Of a stretch of DNA of 64,000 bases, positions 1 through 10,810 are shown one piece after another (within the stretch, counting starts at the first letter, position 1; the number at the start of each line of letters is the position of its first letter). Below the pieces are notes generated by a model. The model was given only the letters and a program-made list of their open reading frames with translations, was not told the DNA's origin and did no database searches. The DNA comes from Dryocosmus kuriphilus (taxonomy: Eukaryota > Arthropoda > Insecta > Hymenoptera > Cynipidae): NCBI GenBank assembly GCA_038277395.1, contig CM076190.1, positions 231,604,082 to 231,668,081 on the forward strand, given 5' to 3'. Position numbers and translations under genes: made by a program.

Positions 1-694
1 CTCCGGATTATGACAAAATTCTTCGGCACATTATATAAATCACACAGGTACAATTATAAAACTGGTTGGTAAAAATAAAAATAAATGAAAAGAATAAATA
101 AAAATAAATAAAAATAAAAGATATGTTGCGAAGAGTTGTACAAATTGGTTTTAGTACCTGGCTAAATCATTAAAGAAACGTGGAACTACCTTTCTCTCTT
201 TGTGGCCGTCAGGGAAAACTTCGCGTTTACACTTTGGGTTCACAACACTTAAGAAAGCGTCTACCGCGCTTACAAGGTAGTAAATAGAACGTGAGGAATT
301 TGCAAAATTGGGGAAGGGCCGGTACGTGTAATCCTAATTTATGTGATTCACAACGTTCGAGAGAAGAATAGCTAATGAGGTCCACTTCCGATTCGTCCTT
401 CCCATCTTCCTGTCCTTTTTTCGCTAGTCCTTATCAGCCGTCGTTGTGGAAGAGAGAGATTCCGGACTCTTCCATAATCGAGTGAGTGGGAGGGTAGTAC
501 CGTACCATTCATACTTTTCAGGGCTGGCTGTATCCCGGCATCAAGGTGGAGAACGAGGAGCCCTTCTCTCCCTGCTGCAGTCAAGGAGTGGACTCTCCCA
601 TGCTCCCGAAAAAGAAGGAAAACAAGAAATGTCTGTACTCAACAGAAACATCCGTAGATAATAATTTTTAGAAAAAATCACCTATTCTTCTATA
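1..694. other. No gene recognised
   Basis: Mixed-composition DNA. Short open frames exist on both strands around 372-661, but they overlap one another and resemble no family I know. No splice, terminal-repeat or RNA-gene signal is visible. Confidence 0.4.
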
Positions 695-885
695 GAATTT
701 TATAGTGAACGCCTCGGTTAATCCTCACCAGGAACCCGGCTTGGGTGTCAGATAACCAAAAGATAAATAGAGATAAATTTTTAAGCGAAATTATCTATTA
801 ATAAACAGAATTTTGTAGTAACCGCTTCGGTCGATCCTCACCAGGAGCTTGCCCTGTGTCTCAGATAACCAAAAGACAAAATACT
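695..885. repeat. Two-copy tandem repeat, ~115-bp period
   Basis: The segment at about 695-770 recurs at about 810-885. The shared core reads CCTCACCAGGA followed by CAGATAACCAAAAGA. The copies have diverged by several substitutions. Function unknown. Confidence 0.6.
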
Positions 886-1266
886 CCAGGAATTTATGTG
901 GGGACTTGTGATGCGAAGATATGCTGAAGATGAAGGCGGCGGTGAATTCAGTCAAACATTTTTGTGAGTAGCGGGGCCTCTACAACCCTTACTCGAAACC
1001 GCGGAATCACGAAACTTTACAAAAAAAAAGAAATTAAAACAGCCCTAAGTTCTTAAAATTAAAAATAAAATTCACAAAATAAAATAGTGATATAAATAAA
1101 TAAAACATTAGATAAAATATAATCTTAAAAAAATATAGCAAAGGAGAGGAGTGCCGAATTTCCTACCCTCCGTGTAGAGACAGGGGTTTTCGATAAAGTT
1201 AATAACTTTAAATTGAATTTGTGAGGTGCAGAAATTCTGCAACGTCACAAGGAGTGGTTATAATTT

Positions 1267-1322
1267 CACACACACACACACACACACAAAAACCTACAAA
1301 CCCACACACACACACACACACA
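1267..1322. repeat. CA microsatellite (two runs)
   Basis: Two runs of CA dinucleotides, about 1267-1288 and 1302-1322, separated by a short A/C-rich spacer. A neutral simple repeat that opens a spurious His/Thr-rich frame. Confidence 0.9.
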
Positions 1323-2373
1323 TATTGAGGCTTTTAACGATTTCGAGGTTTTTGATTTTGAATACAGAATATATAGAATTTATCCAAACCAAAAACACTC
1401 TTTTAACGTCCAATATCAAAATTTAAGTAAAAAGTTGTCAAACAAAATACAATTTTTCGATCAAATTTGGAACAATGGAACTAAACACTTGAAAAGGCTT
1501 CTAGTAAAACTCAAATAAGAAAAACAAAAGAAGAGGAGGGATAAGTGTGCCCTTGATGAGGTTTTGCTAAGCACCGAAATGTTGGCATTCTTTGTAATTG
1601 GTTTCCGGTTGTGTCTTAAACAAGGTCGAAACAAAAGAAGACGAGGGACACAAAAAGAAGGAAGCAGATTTTGTGGATTGCCTTCCTTTTCCCTCCTCTC
1701 TTTTTGTTTTTCCTGTCTGAATATTGCGAGCAACCTTTTCACGTCTTTACTTTGGTCGTTCCACACTTGATCAGAGATTCATTTTTTATTCAACAACTGT
1801 TTAATGTGTTTTTTCATTTTTGTACGTTTTTAAAGTTTTGTGGGTCTTGAGATTTCTAAAGTTTTTGAGGCTTTTGATACTTTTTAGTTCTGAAGCTTTT
1901 TATTGTGTTGGAGTTTTTTTAACGATTTTGACGTTTTTTTCGGTTTTTGTTCTTTTTAAGAGAATATACTTTCTGTAGGATAGGTCTCAACCATAATATT
2001 TTTTTCCTTTAAGTAGATATTATTATTCGATTGTAGGGGATAAATAGAATTTTAATGCTGATGAACTTTGATGCAGCAACGTTTTGTTGGTTAGAGATCT
2101 GCCAACCTCTTCAGGCTAGAATTTTAATTTTAAAAAACAATTAAGCACAATCACAAAGAACAATTTTAAAAACAGTATGTAAATAATTAAATAATCAGGA
2201 ACATCGTTGATCGAAGATATATGCATTGGTAAAGAACCAATAGTTGAATAAGTTTTGTCTAAATAAAGACATTGATAAGAGTCAGCGAGTCGAACAACAA
2301 TTTTTAAATTTTAGATGACGTGCCCGAAACAAGATAAAAGCGATACTAAGCAGGCGATGATATCAAACTTTTC
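1323..2373. other. AT-rich intergenic DNA, no gene
   Basis: Only shadow frames are seen, on both strands around 1461-1770. Nothing recognisable in protein or repeat terms. Confidence 0.4.
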
Positions 2374-2826
2374 TTCGTATACGCACATACGGAGTAACAT
2401 ACACGAATATTATTATGTCGTTCATGACAGTATAAATACGTACATATCAATGTGTTAAGATACAAATTCGCGAAGAATAGGAAAGCATCTATGACTTAAT
2501 GCATATTTGTCTTCCTTCTTATTTATGCTATTTTGATTGCATTTAATATGGACAATTTCAGATTAGACGTTTCTTTAGGTTGGTTTTAAAATTTAATATA
2601 GTAATTTTTTCCGATTGAAAGTTTGTGTTTAGTTGTTTTGGTGTGTATAGACAACACGCAATCAAAATTGTATAAATAAGAAGGTAGACATATATGCATT
2701 AAATCGTTGATATTTTCCTATCCTTCGTGAATTTGACTCCTTAGCACATTGATGTGTACTTATTTATACTCTCATTGACGACAGCAATAATATTTGCATG
2801 AGATACTTCATATGTGCTGTAACGAA
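2374..2826. mobile_element. Long-armed inverted-repeat element (MITE/foldback-like)
   Basis: About 167 bp at 2374-2540 are repeated in inverted orientation at 2659-2826, around a spacer of about 118 bp. The arms match over most of their length with scattered differences; both contain TTAATGCATAT and TTCTTATTTAT. There is no coding capacity, as expected for a non-autonomous DNA transposon. The exact termini and the target duplication are not clear. Confidence 0.6.
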
Positions 2827-3436
2827 TTTTCGGGAAAAAAACACGACAAATCAATATGAATGGACCCTATGGGGTTTCGCCGAAGCCGTGCCCGACTTCC
2901 GAGCAAAGAAATTAATGGTCAACACGCAAATTAAACAGACTTACCGTCTAGCCAAGAACCGAGTCTAGGTTGAGTGGTAGAATAATCAATTAGTTTTGCT
3001 ACCGTCACGATAAGAACCGCGATCCCGGGGGCCCACACTAAATTCTAACAATAGAATTAACAACATGGGGCTGGCGCCGGGGTTGGATCACCGAAGAGAA
3101 GCATGAGGAACAACACCGAAGGCGACAGCGAGCACAAAAACAACGAGGGAAGAATGCCGACGACGCGACGCAGCAGTTCCATGCTGGTCACGTGAGGCAG
3201 CACCGTCCAGCTGCCGCGGTAACTAGCGATATTATTTCGCCAACTAGACGCTGTGGCTCCACTAATAGCGGCGAGTGATATTACTGAGACGACCGCCGAG
3301 TCCGACCGAGCCAAGCCTACACGGGCAAGGATGGACAAGCGACCGTGGGTCGCACCATCAATGGGAGTACTCAAAGCCACGGACACAAATCTGATAGGCG
3401 GGCCGTGAAGACTTTGAAACACACATTGACGGTTAC
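2827..3436. other. Unassigned DNA, possible retrotransposon remnant
   Basis: A 150-codon minus-strand frame (3057-3509) runs through here but continues into the terminal repeat at 3437-3785 and matches no family I know. The GC content is higher than in the flanks. It may be the displaced 3' portion or LTR of the gypsy element to the right, but no integrase motif is visible. Confidence 0.3.
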
Positions 3437-3785
3437 TGCACAAGTATTTAAGCATTTTACTCGAAAATAGGCAATTTTGAGCCATTTCCGCCTCCATGAG
3501 GATTGGCATGGGATGACTTTGGCGACTCGGTACGGACCTCTAGGTACCTTCTGATGACTTTTCGTCGTAAAATCACCCTTGGAAGGCATCGGCATCGATT
3601 TTAAGCCCATTTTTGCAAAAACTTAAATTTTAGTGTTTTTTAGTGAAATTTCGAGATTTCACCCTCAAAGAACAGACTGACGATATTATCCGATTTCAAA
3701 GTGCGCTGAGTTTCGGATAGGACTGGTCCACTTTTCCGCACCCAGGTGTTTCCTGGACGCACAATGTTGGTTTTTCGCCCCAGCT
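3437..3785 (-). repeat. Solo terminal repeat of the 17093-20065 transposon family
   Basis: About 349 bp that closely match the right terminal inverted repeat at 19706-20065 and, inverted, the left one at 17093-17429. The outer end is at 3785, where GGTTTTTCGCCCCAGC is followed by TTAATTCCC. It interrupts the gypsy RNase H region: the reading frame on its right stops being retroviral exactly at this edge. The transposase body and the second terminal repeat are absent, so this is a truncated or solo copy. Confidence 0.75.
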
Positions 3786-5756
3786 TAATTCCCACCTTCT
3801 CTACGTCTTGGGTGAGGATGGCTCCCACTGAATAATCCGACGCATCCGTAGTTAACTTGCATTTTTTCGTGTAATCCGGGCATATTAGTATTGGTGGTTG
3901 GCAGAGGTAGTCCCGCAATTTAGAAGAGCTTTCCTCTTGTTCCGCTGTCCAGACAAACTTGGAATCCTTCTCCAGCAGATCCGCTAACTTTCTGGCCAAT
4001 ATAGAATAATTATCTATGAAGCGCCGATAGTATCCGGACAAACCAAGGATCTTCATTACGGCTCGAACTGTGTTTGGTCTAGGGATCTTCTTAGTTGCCG
4101 AGATTTTTGCGGGGTTGAGACTTATTCCAGCACGCCTAATGATGTGTCCCAAATAGGCAACCGCGGGTAAACAAAATCGCATTTTATCCAGTCGGAGTTT
4201 TAGGTTAGCATCTCGAAGACGTTTAAACAGTCTTCGTACTTTCTTGTCATGCTCAGCTAACGTCTCGCTATAATAACAATATCATCGAGATAAACAAATG
4301 CGTCGGATCCTAGCATCGCTTTGAGGACAGAGTCCATTAACATTAGAACGTTGCGAGAGCATTCTTTATCCCCATAGCCATCGGATTATATTCAAAATGC
4401 CCTCTCACTGTAGAGAACGCAGCTTCATCCCTGTATTCTGGATTCGTTTCTACTTGATGATACCCGTTGGCAAGTTCAGAAACTGAGAAGTACTGGACTC
4501 TTCCCAATAGACATAGGATGTCAGTAATATTGGGTAGGGGATGTGCATCCCCCACCACTTGCTCATTTAATGTGTGGTAGTCGATTACCATCCGGTACTT
4601 TCATTTCTCCCGACGCATCCAGTTTCTTAGGAATGATCATGACAGGTGAAACGTATGGAGATTTTGGTGGTGCAATCAGCCCGCTTTTGGGCTGTCTGTC
4701 AAGTTGTGTATTTATTTGATTTTGAGCGTCCGGCGCATGGTAGAACTCTCTTCTGACGATCACCGCTTCACTGACAGTAGGTATCCTATGCCCTATCTTA
4801 TTCGTTTCTGTAAGCATTCCTCCATTAATGTGAGATCTATCTGAAATGTCCTTGGCCCATCCCAACACTAAATTCTTTTCAAGCTCGTTGAGATAGCCCA
4901 CGTGAACGTAATTTATTACCCTTTCAAATGAACAGTTGGATGGGGTCCTTGATTTTTGAATTATAGTCCTCGGGATCGGACTCTTCGGAAGATGTGCCCG
5001 GAAACTCACAGTAATCAAATAGAATAAGTTCCTGTAGTTGTAATTTAATTTCCACATCCTCATCGGTAGTGTTGTAGGCATGCGAATAGCATACGCCGTT
5101 GCGATTACTTATAACACCCTCGACAATGTAGAAACCAACGATAGTGTTAATTTGTGGCAAATGTCCTTCAGGTAGTTTTTCGTTTTTAACCGTGATTCCT
5201 ACAGGCTGCTTTATACGTGCTTGTAATTTCATAGTATGAGCAAATGGCAAATACCTTGAATTCGTGTCGGTGAAGGATATCAGGGTTAAAAGTTTTCGAT
5301 ATTATAAAGATGGTGTTGTGCCTGAACGATAACTGAGCCTGCTCTTGACATCGACAGGCTCGTGCAATTATCCCATCGGCCGAGATGGGAAAGTTGTTGG
5401 GAACAACATGGAACTCGATACGACTATGTAGAAGGCGCACACACACGGATCCATGGGCTTCTATCACTTCAGATGTAAGCCCAGGTACCAGGATGGGATC
5501 ATCGCCTACAATTATATCACCTTGTATATCTTTAAGTTTAATGAAGATTACATCAGCCCCGGGGTCTACTAGAAACGAAGCTTTAGCTCCACGAAGCTCG
5601 AGTGAAATTAACCGCGCTACGGGGGAGTCTTCTCGTTGACATCCAGTTTGGAGGATTCGCTGGGGCATTCGAAGAACTGGATTGTTTTGATAAGCTCCTT
5701 GAGAATGGGACTGGCTGCCTCGTCCGTACGACGGGCCTAGTGATAATTTAAAGGAA
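3786..5756 (-). pseudogene. Ty3/gypsy pol remnant (protease, RT, start of RNase H)
   Basis: Read right to left. The aspartic protease lies near 5560, where the active site reads FLVDPGADV: the usual Thr of D-T-G is Pro. Reverse transcriptase follows, with the strand VSPVMIIPKK near 4640, then the catalytic YLDD at 4281-4292 and FVWTAEQE near 3955. RNase H begins at LTTDASDYSVGAILTQ and is cut at 3785 by a foreign terminal repeat. The frame shifts at about 4600 and again near 4260-4340 and 4920-5080, so no polyprotein can be made. Integrase is missing. Gag lies upstream at 5992-8066. Pol class is clear from the motifs; the clade within gypsy is not assigned. Confidence 0.85.
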
Positions 5757-5991
5757 TAGGTTTCGGCAATACCAGCCTTGCTGCCGTCGGGGGTGCAGTT
5801 TTTGACAGCGAAGAATTGTTAGCGGCACCCGGTAACATAGGTGAATACGAATATAGGGAGCATATAGATTGTGGTATACTGGGTGTGTACAAAAGGGTGA
5901 ATATGTTGGAGGTGGGTATGGATGGTTAGGGGTGGGCAGGATAGTTCTCCCTAGTGGTTATTCTTGTCGCTTGAGGTTACCAGCTCCCCCA
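5757..5991 (-). other. Gypsy gag-pol junction, decayed
   Basis: Between the gag remnant and the protease frame. Several stops in all minus frames. A zinc knuckle could be expected here but I could not find one. Confidence 0.4.
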
Positions 5992-6247
5992 TTAGGTTTG
6001 TATAGGGACTAGGTGATTATGCCCTTTCCGGGTGTTTCTCTCGCTTTGGATGTGATAGGTTGATACCGAGGCCACGCTTGCTTTTTCTGTGTACTTGTGT
6101 CGTTCCTCTACGTGCAGTGCGTGTTCATAAGGTTCGTGTATGTCACTTGGACTCCTAGTATCCACGCATGTTGATATATTCCCAGGTAATCGACGAACGT
6201 AGACTTCCCGAGCACAATCGATGAGTGGCTTCATCATCATGAACGTA

Positions 6248-7570
6248 CGAGGGCCTACCCAAAAGAAACCGAACTGATGTTGTGGGGAGCGCAGTTGTTG
6301 TAGTACCGGGTTTTTGCCGGTAGGTGCGTATAGAGGCACCTTTCACCAGTTAGTATGCCAACTGCTATCACTGTGTAAGGTTGCATTTGGTGTGTTTAAT
6401 TTTTTTTGTGACTGTTGCTTTGCGCGCTCGTCGTTTTTTCGTGATGGCTGATTTTTGTGATCAGCATGCCAACGTGAGGTTTTGCTTCCTGCTCAGGAAA
6501 ACGGGCACAGAAACTCTTCAAATGTTAAAAACGGCCTACAAGGATGATGCTATGGGAAAAGCTCAAGTGTTCGAGTGGTTTTCTCGTTTCAAAAGTGGGG
6601 AAATGTTAATTGACGATCAACTTCGCTCTGGACGTCCTTCGACGGCCCGAACCGACGAAAATGTTGAAAAAATTCGTGAAATCATCCTTCAAGATCGACG
6701 AAGGACCATCGAAGAAGTTGTGGAGAAATCTGGCGTGAGTTGGAGTTCAGTACAGAGAATTCTAAGTGAAGATTTGGGGATGAGAAGGGTGGCTGCAAAA
6801 TTGTTCCTCGACTGCTGACTGCAGAGCAAAAACAAGGCTGCGTGCAAGCATGCTCTGCTTTGAAGGAGGAATTCAAAAATGATCCAAACTTTTTTTCCAA
6901 GTTCATAACAGGTGACGAATCGTGGTGTTATGGATACGATCCTGAAACTAAGCAACAGTCAAGTCAATGGAAGACTCAAAATTCGCCGCGCCCTAAAAAA
7001 GCTCGTCAGGTGAGGTCAAACATTAAGACGATGCTCATTTGTTTTTTCGATGTGAGAGGAGTCGTCCATTCAGAATTTGTTCCACCGGGTCAGACAGTTA
7101 ATCAGGCATTTTACCTGCAAGTCTTGAAAAGATTGCGCAACAGTTTACGACGGAAAAGGCCTGATTTGTGGCAGTCGGGGGACTGGTTTTTCCACCACGA
7201 CAACGCCCCTGCTCACACAGCTCTTTCTGTGCGCCGATTTTTGACCAAAAATAGCATGGCCACTGTTCCTCACCCACCCTATTCACCCGATTTAGCCCCC
7301 TGTAACTTTCTTTTATTCCCCCGAATGAAAAGGGACATGAAAGGAAAGCGTTTTGCGGACGTAGCTGAAGTGAAGGAAAAAACGACGGAGGCGCTGTCAA
7401 GCATCACAAAAGAGGAATTTAAAAAATGTTTCGGACAACGGAATAAAAGATTAGATAAGTGTATTGTCTCCAATGGAGAGTACTTTGAAGCAGATTAAAT
7501 GTTTTTTGTAGAAAAATCAAAATAATAACTTTGTACAAAAGTAGTTCGGTTTCTTTTGGGTAGGCCCTCG
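6248..7570 (+). mobile_element. Mariner copy 1, full length with intact termini
   Basis: Both ends carry the same ~28-bp inverted repeat, starting CGAGGGCCTACCCAAAAG and ending with its complement. TA is duplicated on both sides (6246-6247 and 7571-7572). Length 1323 bp, normal for mariner. It landed inside the gypsy gag reading frame. A close copy sits at 20840-22161. Confidence 0.95.
6444..7498 (+). pseudogene. Mariner transposase (copy 1), frameshifted and catalytic D mutated
   Basis: Cut-and-paste transposase of the mariner family. The start at 6444 (MADFCDQHANVRF) heads the usual amino-terminal helix-turn-helix region, with YKDDAMGKAQVFEWFSRFK and the WSSVQRIL motif. The catalytic domain shows ITGDESW (first Asp) and HHDNAPAH (second Asp). 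Thirty-four residues later the third Asp position in SPDLAPCNFLLF is Asn, whereas copy 2 has Asp there. One base is missing near 6801 relative to copy 2 (a run of three T became two), which ends the first frame at 6818. The downstream frame then runs unbroken to 7498. Two independent lesions make this copy inactive. Confidence 0.93.
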
Positions 7571-8066
7571 TATTGTTGTCGGCACCCGAATACTTTTCTT
7601 CTAGTGAATGCTTCGCTACACTAACAAGCTCCAATGTCCTATCGTAATAGTCACTCGCACTCTCGTTCTGACGCATGCGCAGGTTGATGGTTGCCTCAAA
7701 GTACCACTGGTGCTTCTCTGTGGGAGCGGAATGTTTCTTAAGACGTGCCATAAGTTCCTTAAGCGTTTGAAATTGCTCATCGCGAACACTCTCGCGCGGA
7801 TTGACCTTAAGTTTACTCAGCACAATTTTGATAAAGGACGGTTCAGTTGCTTCTGTGACATAGACCGCACCGTTATCTATATTCTGTAGGAACTCCTATA
7901 AAGTGGGGGGAGGGGCCTCTCCAACGAAAGTTGAAATGTGGAAGGTTCTTTGCTGAAAGGCCATACCCTCCAAGGCGGTGGCCATCCCGGTAATCATATC
8001 CATCATATTGGCTCGTGTTGAGTTATCTGTGCGATTAAGTTTGGGCTTGATATCCCCAGAGGTCAT

Positions 8067-8509
8067 ATCTCAAGTCCTATTTTATTTTACTTTACTTTAA
8101 TATATTAATCGCGAGTTGGATCCTAAGGAACTCACATCTATCGTGCCCACGGACTCGATAACGAGTGGCACTTGATGGTGATTGACCGCCGGATGGGTTA
8201 TGCATCCTGCGTGTAGTTCTTTTTCAGGGATAAACGTAAAAGAAGTTTCGGGACACAATGTTAATCGAACATTCCCCCTTCTGAAGAACGGCGCTTAGCG
8301 AGTTATTCCCGTTGGTTCTTTAAATGCCGGGGTTTCCTTGCAGAAAGGGGGCATTATGAAACCTCTAGATGTTAGTTCCTATCTTCCAGACGATGATATA
8401 GAAATCACCAAAGCTAGTTGAATTGAAAACAAAATGAGTTCACCGCCCCGGAGTAATAAGCGATTATTATTATTTCGAGCGAGTAATTGTTTGCAAGGTA
8501 AGCTGAGTA
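8067..8509 (-). other. Presumed 5' leader/LTR side of the gypsy remnant
   Basis: Upstream of the gag ATG on the minus strand. No LTR pair or primer-binding site could be identified. It ends at the pogo-type insertion at 8510. Confidence 0.35.
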
Positions 8510-9827
8510 GGGGAGAGTGGGGCATTGTCGTCACTTTTTTTTCAATGTTAAAAATTGTTAATAAAATTAAATATTTTTATCATGTATTATTATATACGGT
8601 TGGATTCGGAAAATATCTGGCTACAAAATTCAACAAGTCTTTTTGATATCCGCTCATTCGTTTGTTGACACGAAACCGTTATCTGAAGGAGTGCAAAATC
8701 GAAAAACTAAAAAATCGTGGGGCAAAGTCGTCACCCCCCGGGGGAAAGTCGTCACATAGAATAATTAATGCAAATATAATGTAATATGCAAACTCATGTG
8801 TACAAAACTTTTTTAACTTGGCAAATAAACATTTATTAACAAACGATACATATGAAAAAGTAGAAAATCAGTTTTTTTGTACAAAACTTGAGTCATTTAC
8901 ATCATATTTTGATCTAACCGAACGAAAGTTAACAAAAATCAAGATTTTTTTAAGCATTTTTCTTTGGGCGTCCTCTTTTCTTTGGCTTTTCCTGGGGTTG
9001 TTTTTTCTGCATAGCTTTCTCTTGTTCCATTGACAATTCGTGCATCTCTTCAGGGTCTGTAAGTATCGCTGATTTACGGCGTTTTCTGCCTTTGCGTGAT
9101 TCTTTTCTAGCAGCAGCTTTTGGCAGAGGTCTTATGCAGTGCAGGGCATCTCGTAATTCCTCAGTATTTGTTGTTCGGATTTCCAAAGAAGGTGAATGTG
9201 GATTTTCACTGCATGATAAATCGTTCATAGGGCGATTGACTTCAGAAGAAGGAGGTTCCTCTAGATGGTTGTTAGATGTTTCAGGATTTTCACGATCGGT
9301 CACACTGCTTGGCAAAAACTCGTGTTCCTTAAATACATCAGGGTTGAAAGGAAAAATCCCCGTGCATCGCAGAACATAAATGAATTGACACGATTTCTAC
9401 TTCAATCTGAGATAACACGGTGACGACTTTGCCCCATCTATTAAGTGACGACAATGCCCCACGACACAATTTTTTCATAAAAACATTAATAACAAATCGA
9501 CACTTGCATCAATTGTCACGAAATCTATCATCTCGTGTTCGTCAGACATTTCTTAACAATAATAACTCACCTTTTTTATTCTGCGATCCAAAAATTTCAC
9601 ACGAGAAGAAAAGTTCGGCGCCCGGGAAAAATTACTTTTAGACCTTCAAAACACGTTTTGGCTCATAAATAAAGATACGTAACTTGCAATTCCAACAAAC
9701 TCCGTCGATAATGTCGGGATAGTGAGGCACACTTACACTAAAAAAATTAGGTTCATTACTCTTATAGTTTTTTAAAAAATAGCGGGTGACGACTTTGCCC
9801 CACTGACGACAATGCCCCACTCTCCCC
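8510..9827 (-). mobile_element. Pogo-type DNA transposon, internally deleted
   Basis: The ends are perfect inverted repeats of about 24 bp beginning GGGGAGAGTGGGGCATTGTC, each bordered by TA (8508-8509 and 9828-9829), as expected for the Tc1/mariner/pogo superfamily. Internal variants of GGGGCAAAGTCGTCAC occur near 8718 and 8741, and inverted near 9420, 9448 and 9785, so the ends have repeated subterminal sites. Total 1318 bp, too short for a full transposase; only the carboxy-terminal coding part remains. Confidence 0.85.
8950..9360 (-). pseudogene. Pogo/tigger-like transposase, C-terminal fragment
   Basis: The minus frame reads PFNPDVFKEHEFLPSSVTD and later HCIRPLPKAAARK and RKRRKSAILTD, a combination typical of the end of DDE_1 (pogo/jerky/tigger) transposases in insects. 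The tail is very basic and contains an AT-hook-like RGRP. The DNA-binding and DDE catalytic parts are absent, removed by the internal deletion. The fragment cannot transpose, but the basic tail could in principle bind DNA if expressed. Confidence 0.8.
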
Positions 9828-9829
9828 TA

Positions 9830-10126
9830 CGTGATATCATACAAGTCTTGCAAGCGAGGAATTAGGTCGTACTACTGTGCTGGCTCGAACTACACCTGTA
9901 ACACATACATAATTAATCAGCTCAACACAGACATTGAACAAGATTACGATTCGAGAGAAAGCGAATTATATCATATATTACAATATCACATAGCTTATCC
10001 TATAATGTACAAATCACGCTCGTGTCAAGCTCTGACTTAGTTCGTTCGTTGAGCACTCAACTTAGAGTTCAATCTCGAATACATCCAAAAAGTCACTGCG
10101 ATTCCAACAAAAACACTCTTTTTAGA
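9830..10126. other. Unassigned DNA
   Basis: No gene or repeat recognised. One short plus frame at 9831-10040 lacks any family resemblance. Confidence 0.35.
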
Positions 10127-10757
10127 CTATACTAATATCGCCACTCTGAATATCTCTCTACCTTGCCATCCCAGTGATACAGAATGGAAGAACCAGAAAA
10201 TATGATTACCTAGTAGGAAATTATCGCTCCATACAAACTCCAAAGCTTCGGCTTCTAGGTCGTAAACATGCGGTTCGGGCTCATAGAGGTATGTGTTACA
10301 ATTACTCTCACTAGCGGATGAGAGAGTCACGATCTCGACCTGACTTTGTGGTTGATCATAGTTGGGAATTTTCTCGCTTCTTGTAGGGGTGTTAATTTTG
10401 CCCAACGTTTGATGGGCCTTGTTCCGGAGAGCGTCAGGTAAGCAGTGAAATTCTTGGGGGTGTTTTGATCTCAGTGAATTTGTCTCCTGCTTTAGCGGTG
10501 GCGGGTTCACGAATTGGAAATTAATCAGAATTGTTATAGTTTCTGCCGAGAGTTGATCTACCGTTTCTACCTCGTGCACTACGACCTTGTGTTCAACTAA
10601 GCCATCTGTTACGGTCTCGATTATACTTTTAAGCTGTCGCGATCGTTGTCGATTTCCCCCCCTAGGTTTTGACTTCTGTCTCTGGGTCTCATCAGATGAC
10701 TGTAACTTAGGGAAGTGACAACTTACGCGATCGATCTTATTTATCTCTTCTTAATAG
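10127..10757 (-). other. Open frame of ~210 codons, unknown
   Basis: A minus-strand frame is open from about 10757 down to 10127 but has no clear ATG near its beginning. The composition is hydrophilic, with a basic stretch (NRQRSRQLKS) and acidic/polar tail segments. It could be part of a retrotransposon gag or a chance frame. It matches nothing I recognise, and the downstream satellite gives no context. Confidence 0.25.
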
Positions 10758-10810
10758 TGTTAGACAATCAAATGATTTCCTAGCATTCCTATTTTCCGAA
10801 ATATTTAAGA

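Larger units (their letters stand above)
5992..8066 (-). pseudogene. Gypsy gag remnant, split by mariner copy 1
   Basis: Starts at an ATG at 8066 (MTSGDIKPK) and runs leftward to a Gag-like helical region with LKELMARLKKHSAP near 7740 and ESASDYYDRTLELVS near 7660. The mariner element at 6248-7570 then interrupts it. On the other side, after one TA is discounted, the frame continues with FMMMKPLIDCAREVYVRR (about 6180-6240) down to 5992. At least one stop (near 7898) lies in the amino-terminal part. The role would have been the capsid precursor of the retrotransposon. Assignment as gag rests on position and the Gag-like composition rather than a diagnostic motif. Confidence 0.65.

Noticed and set aside
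7098..7400. 100-codon minus frame, repeated at 21689-21991
   Set aside because: Antisense shadow of the mariner transposase; present twice because the mariner is.
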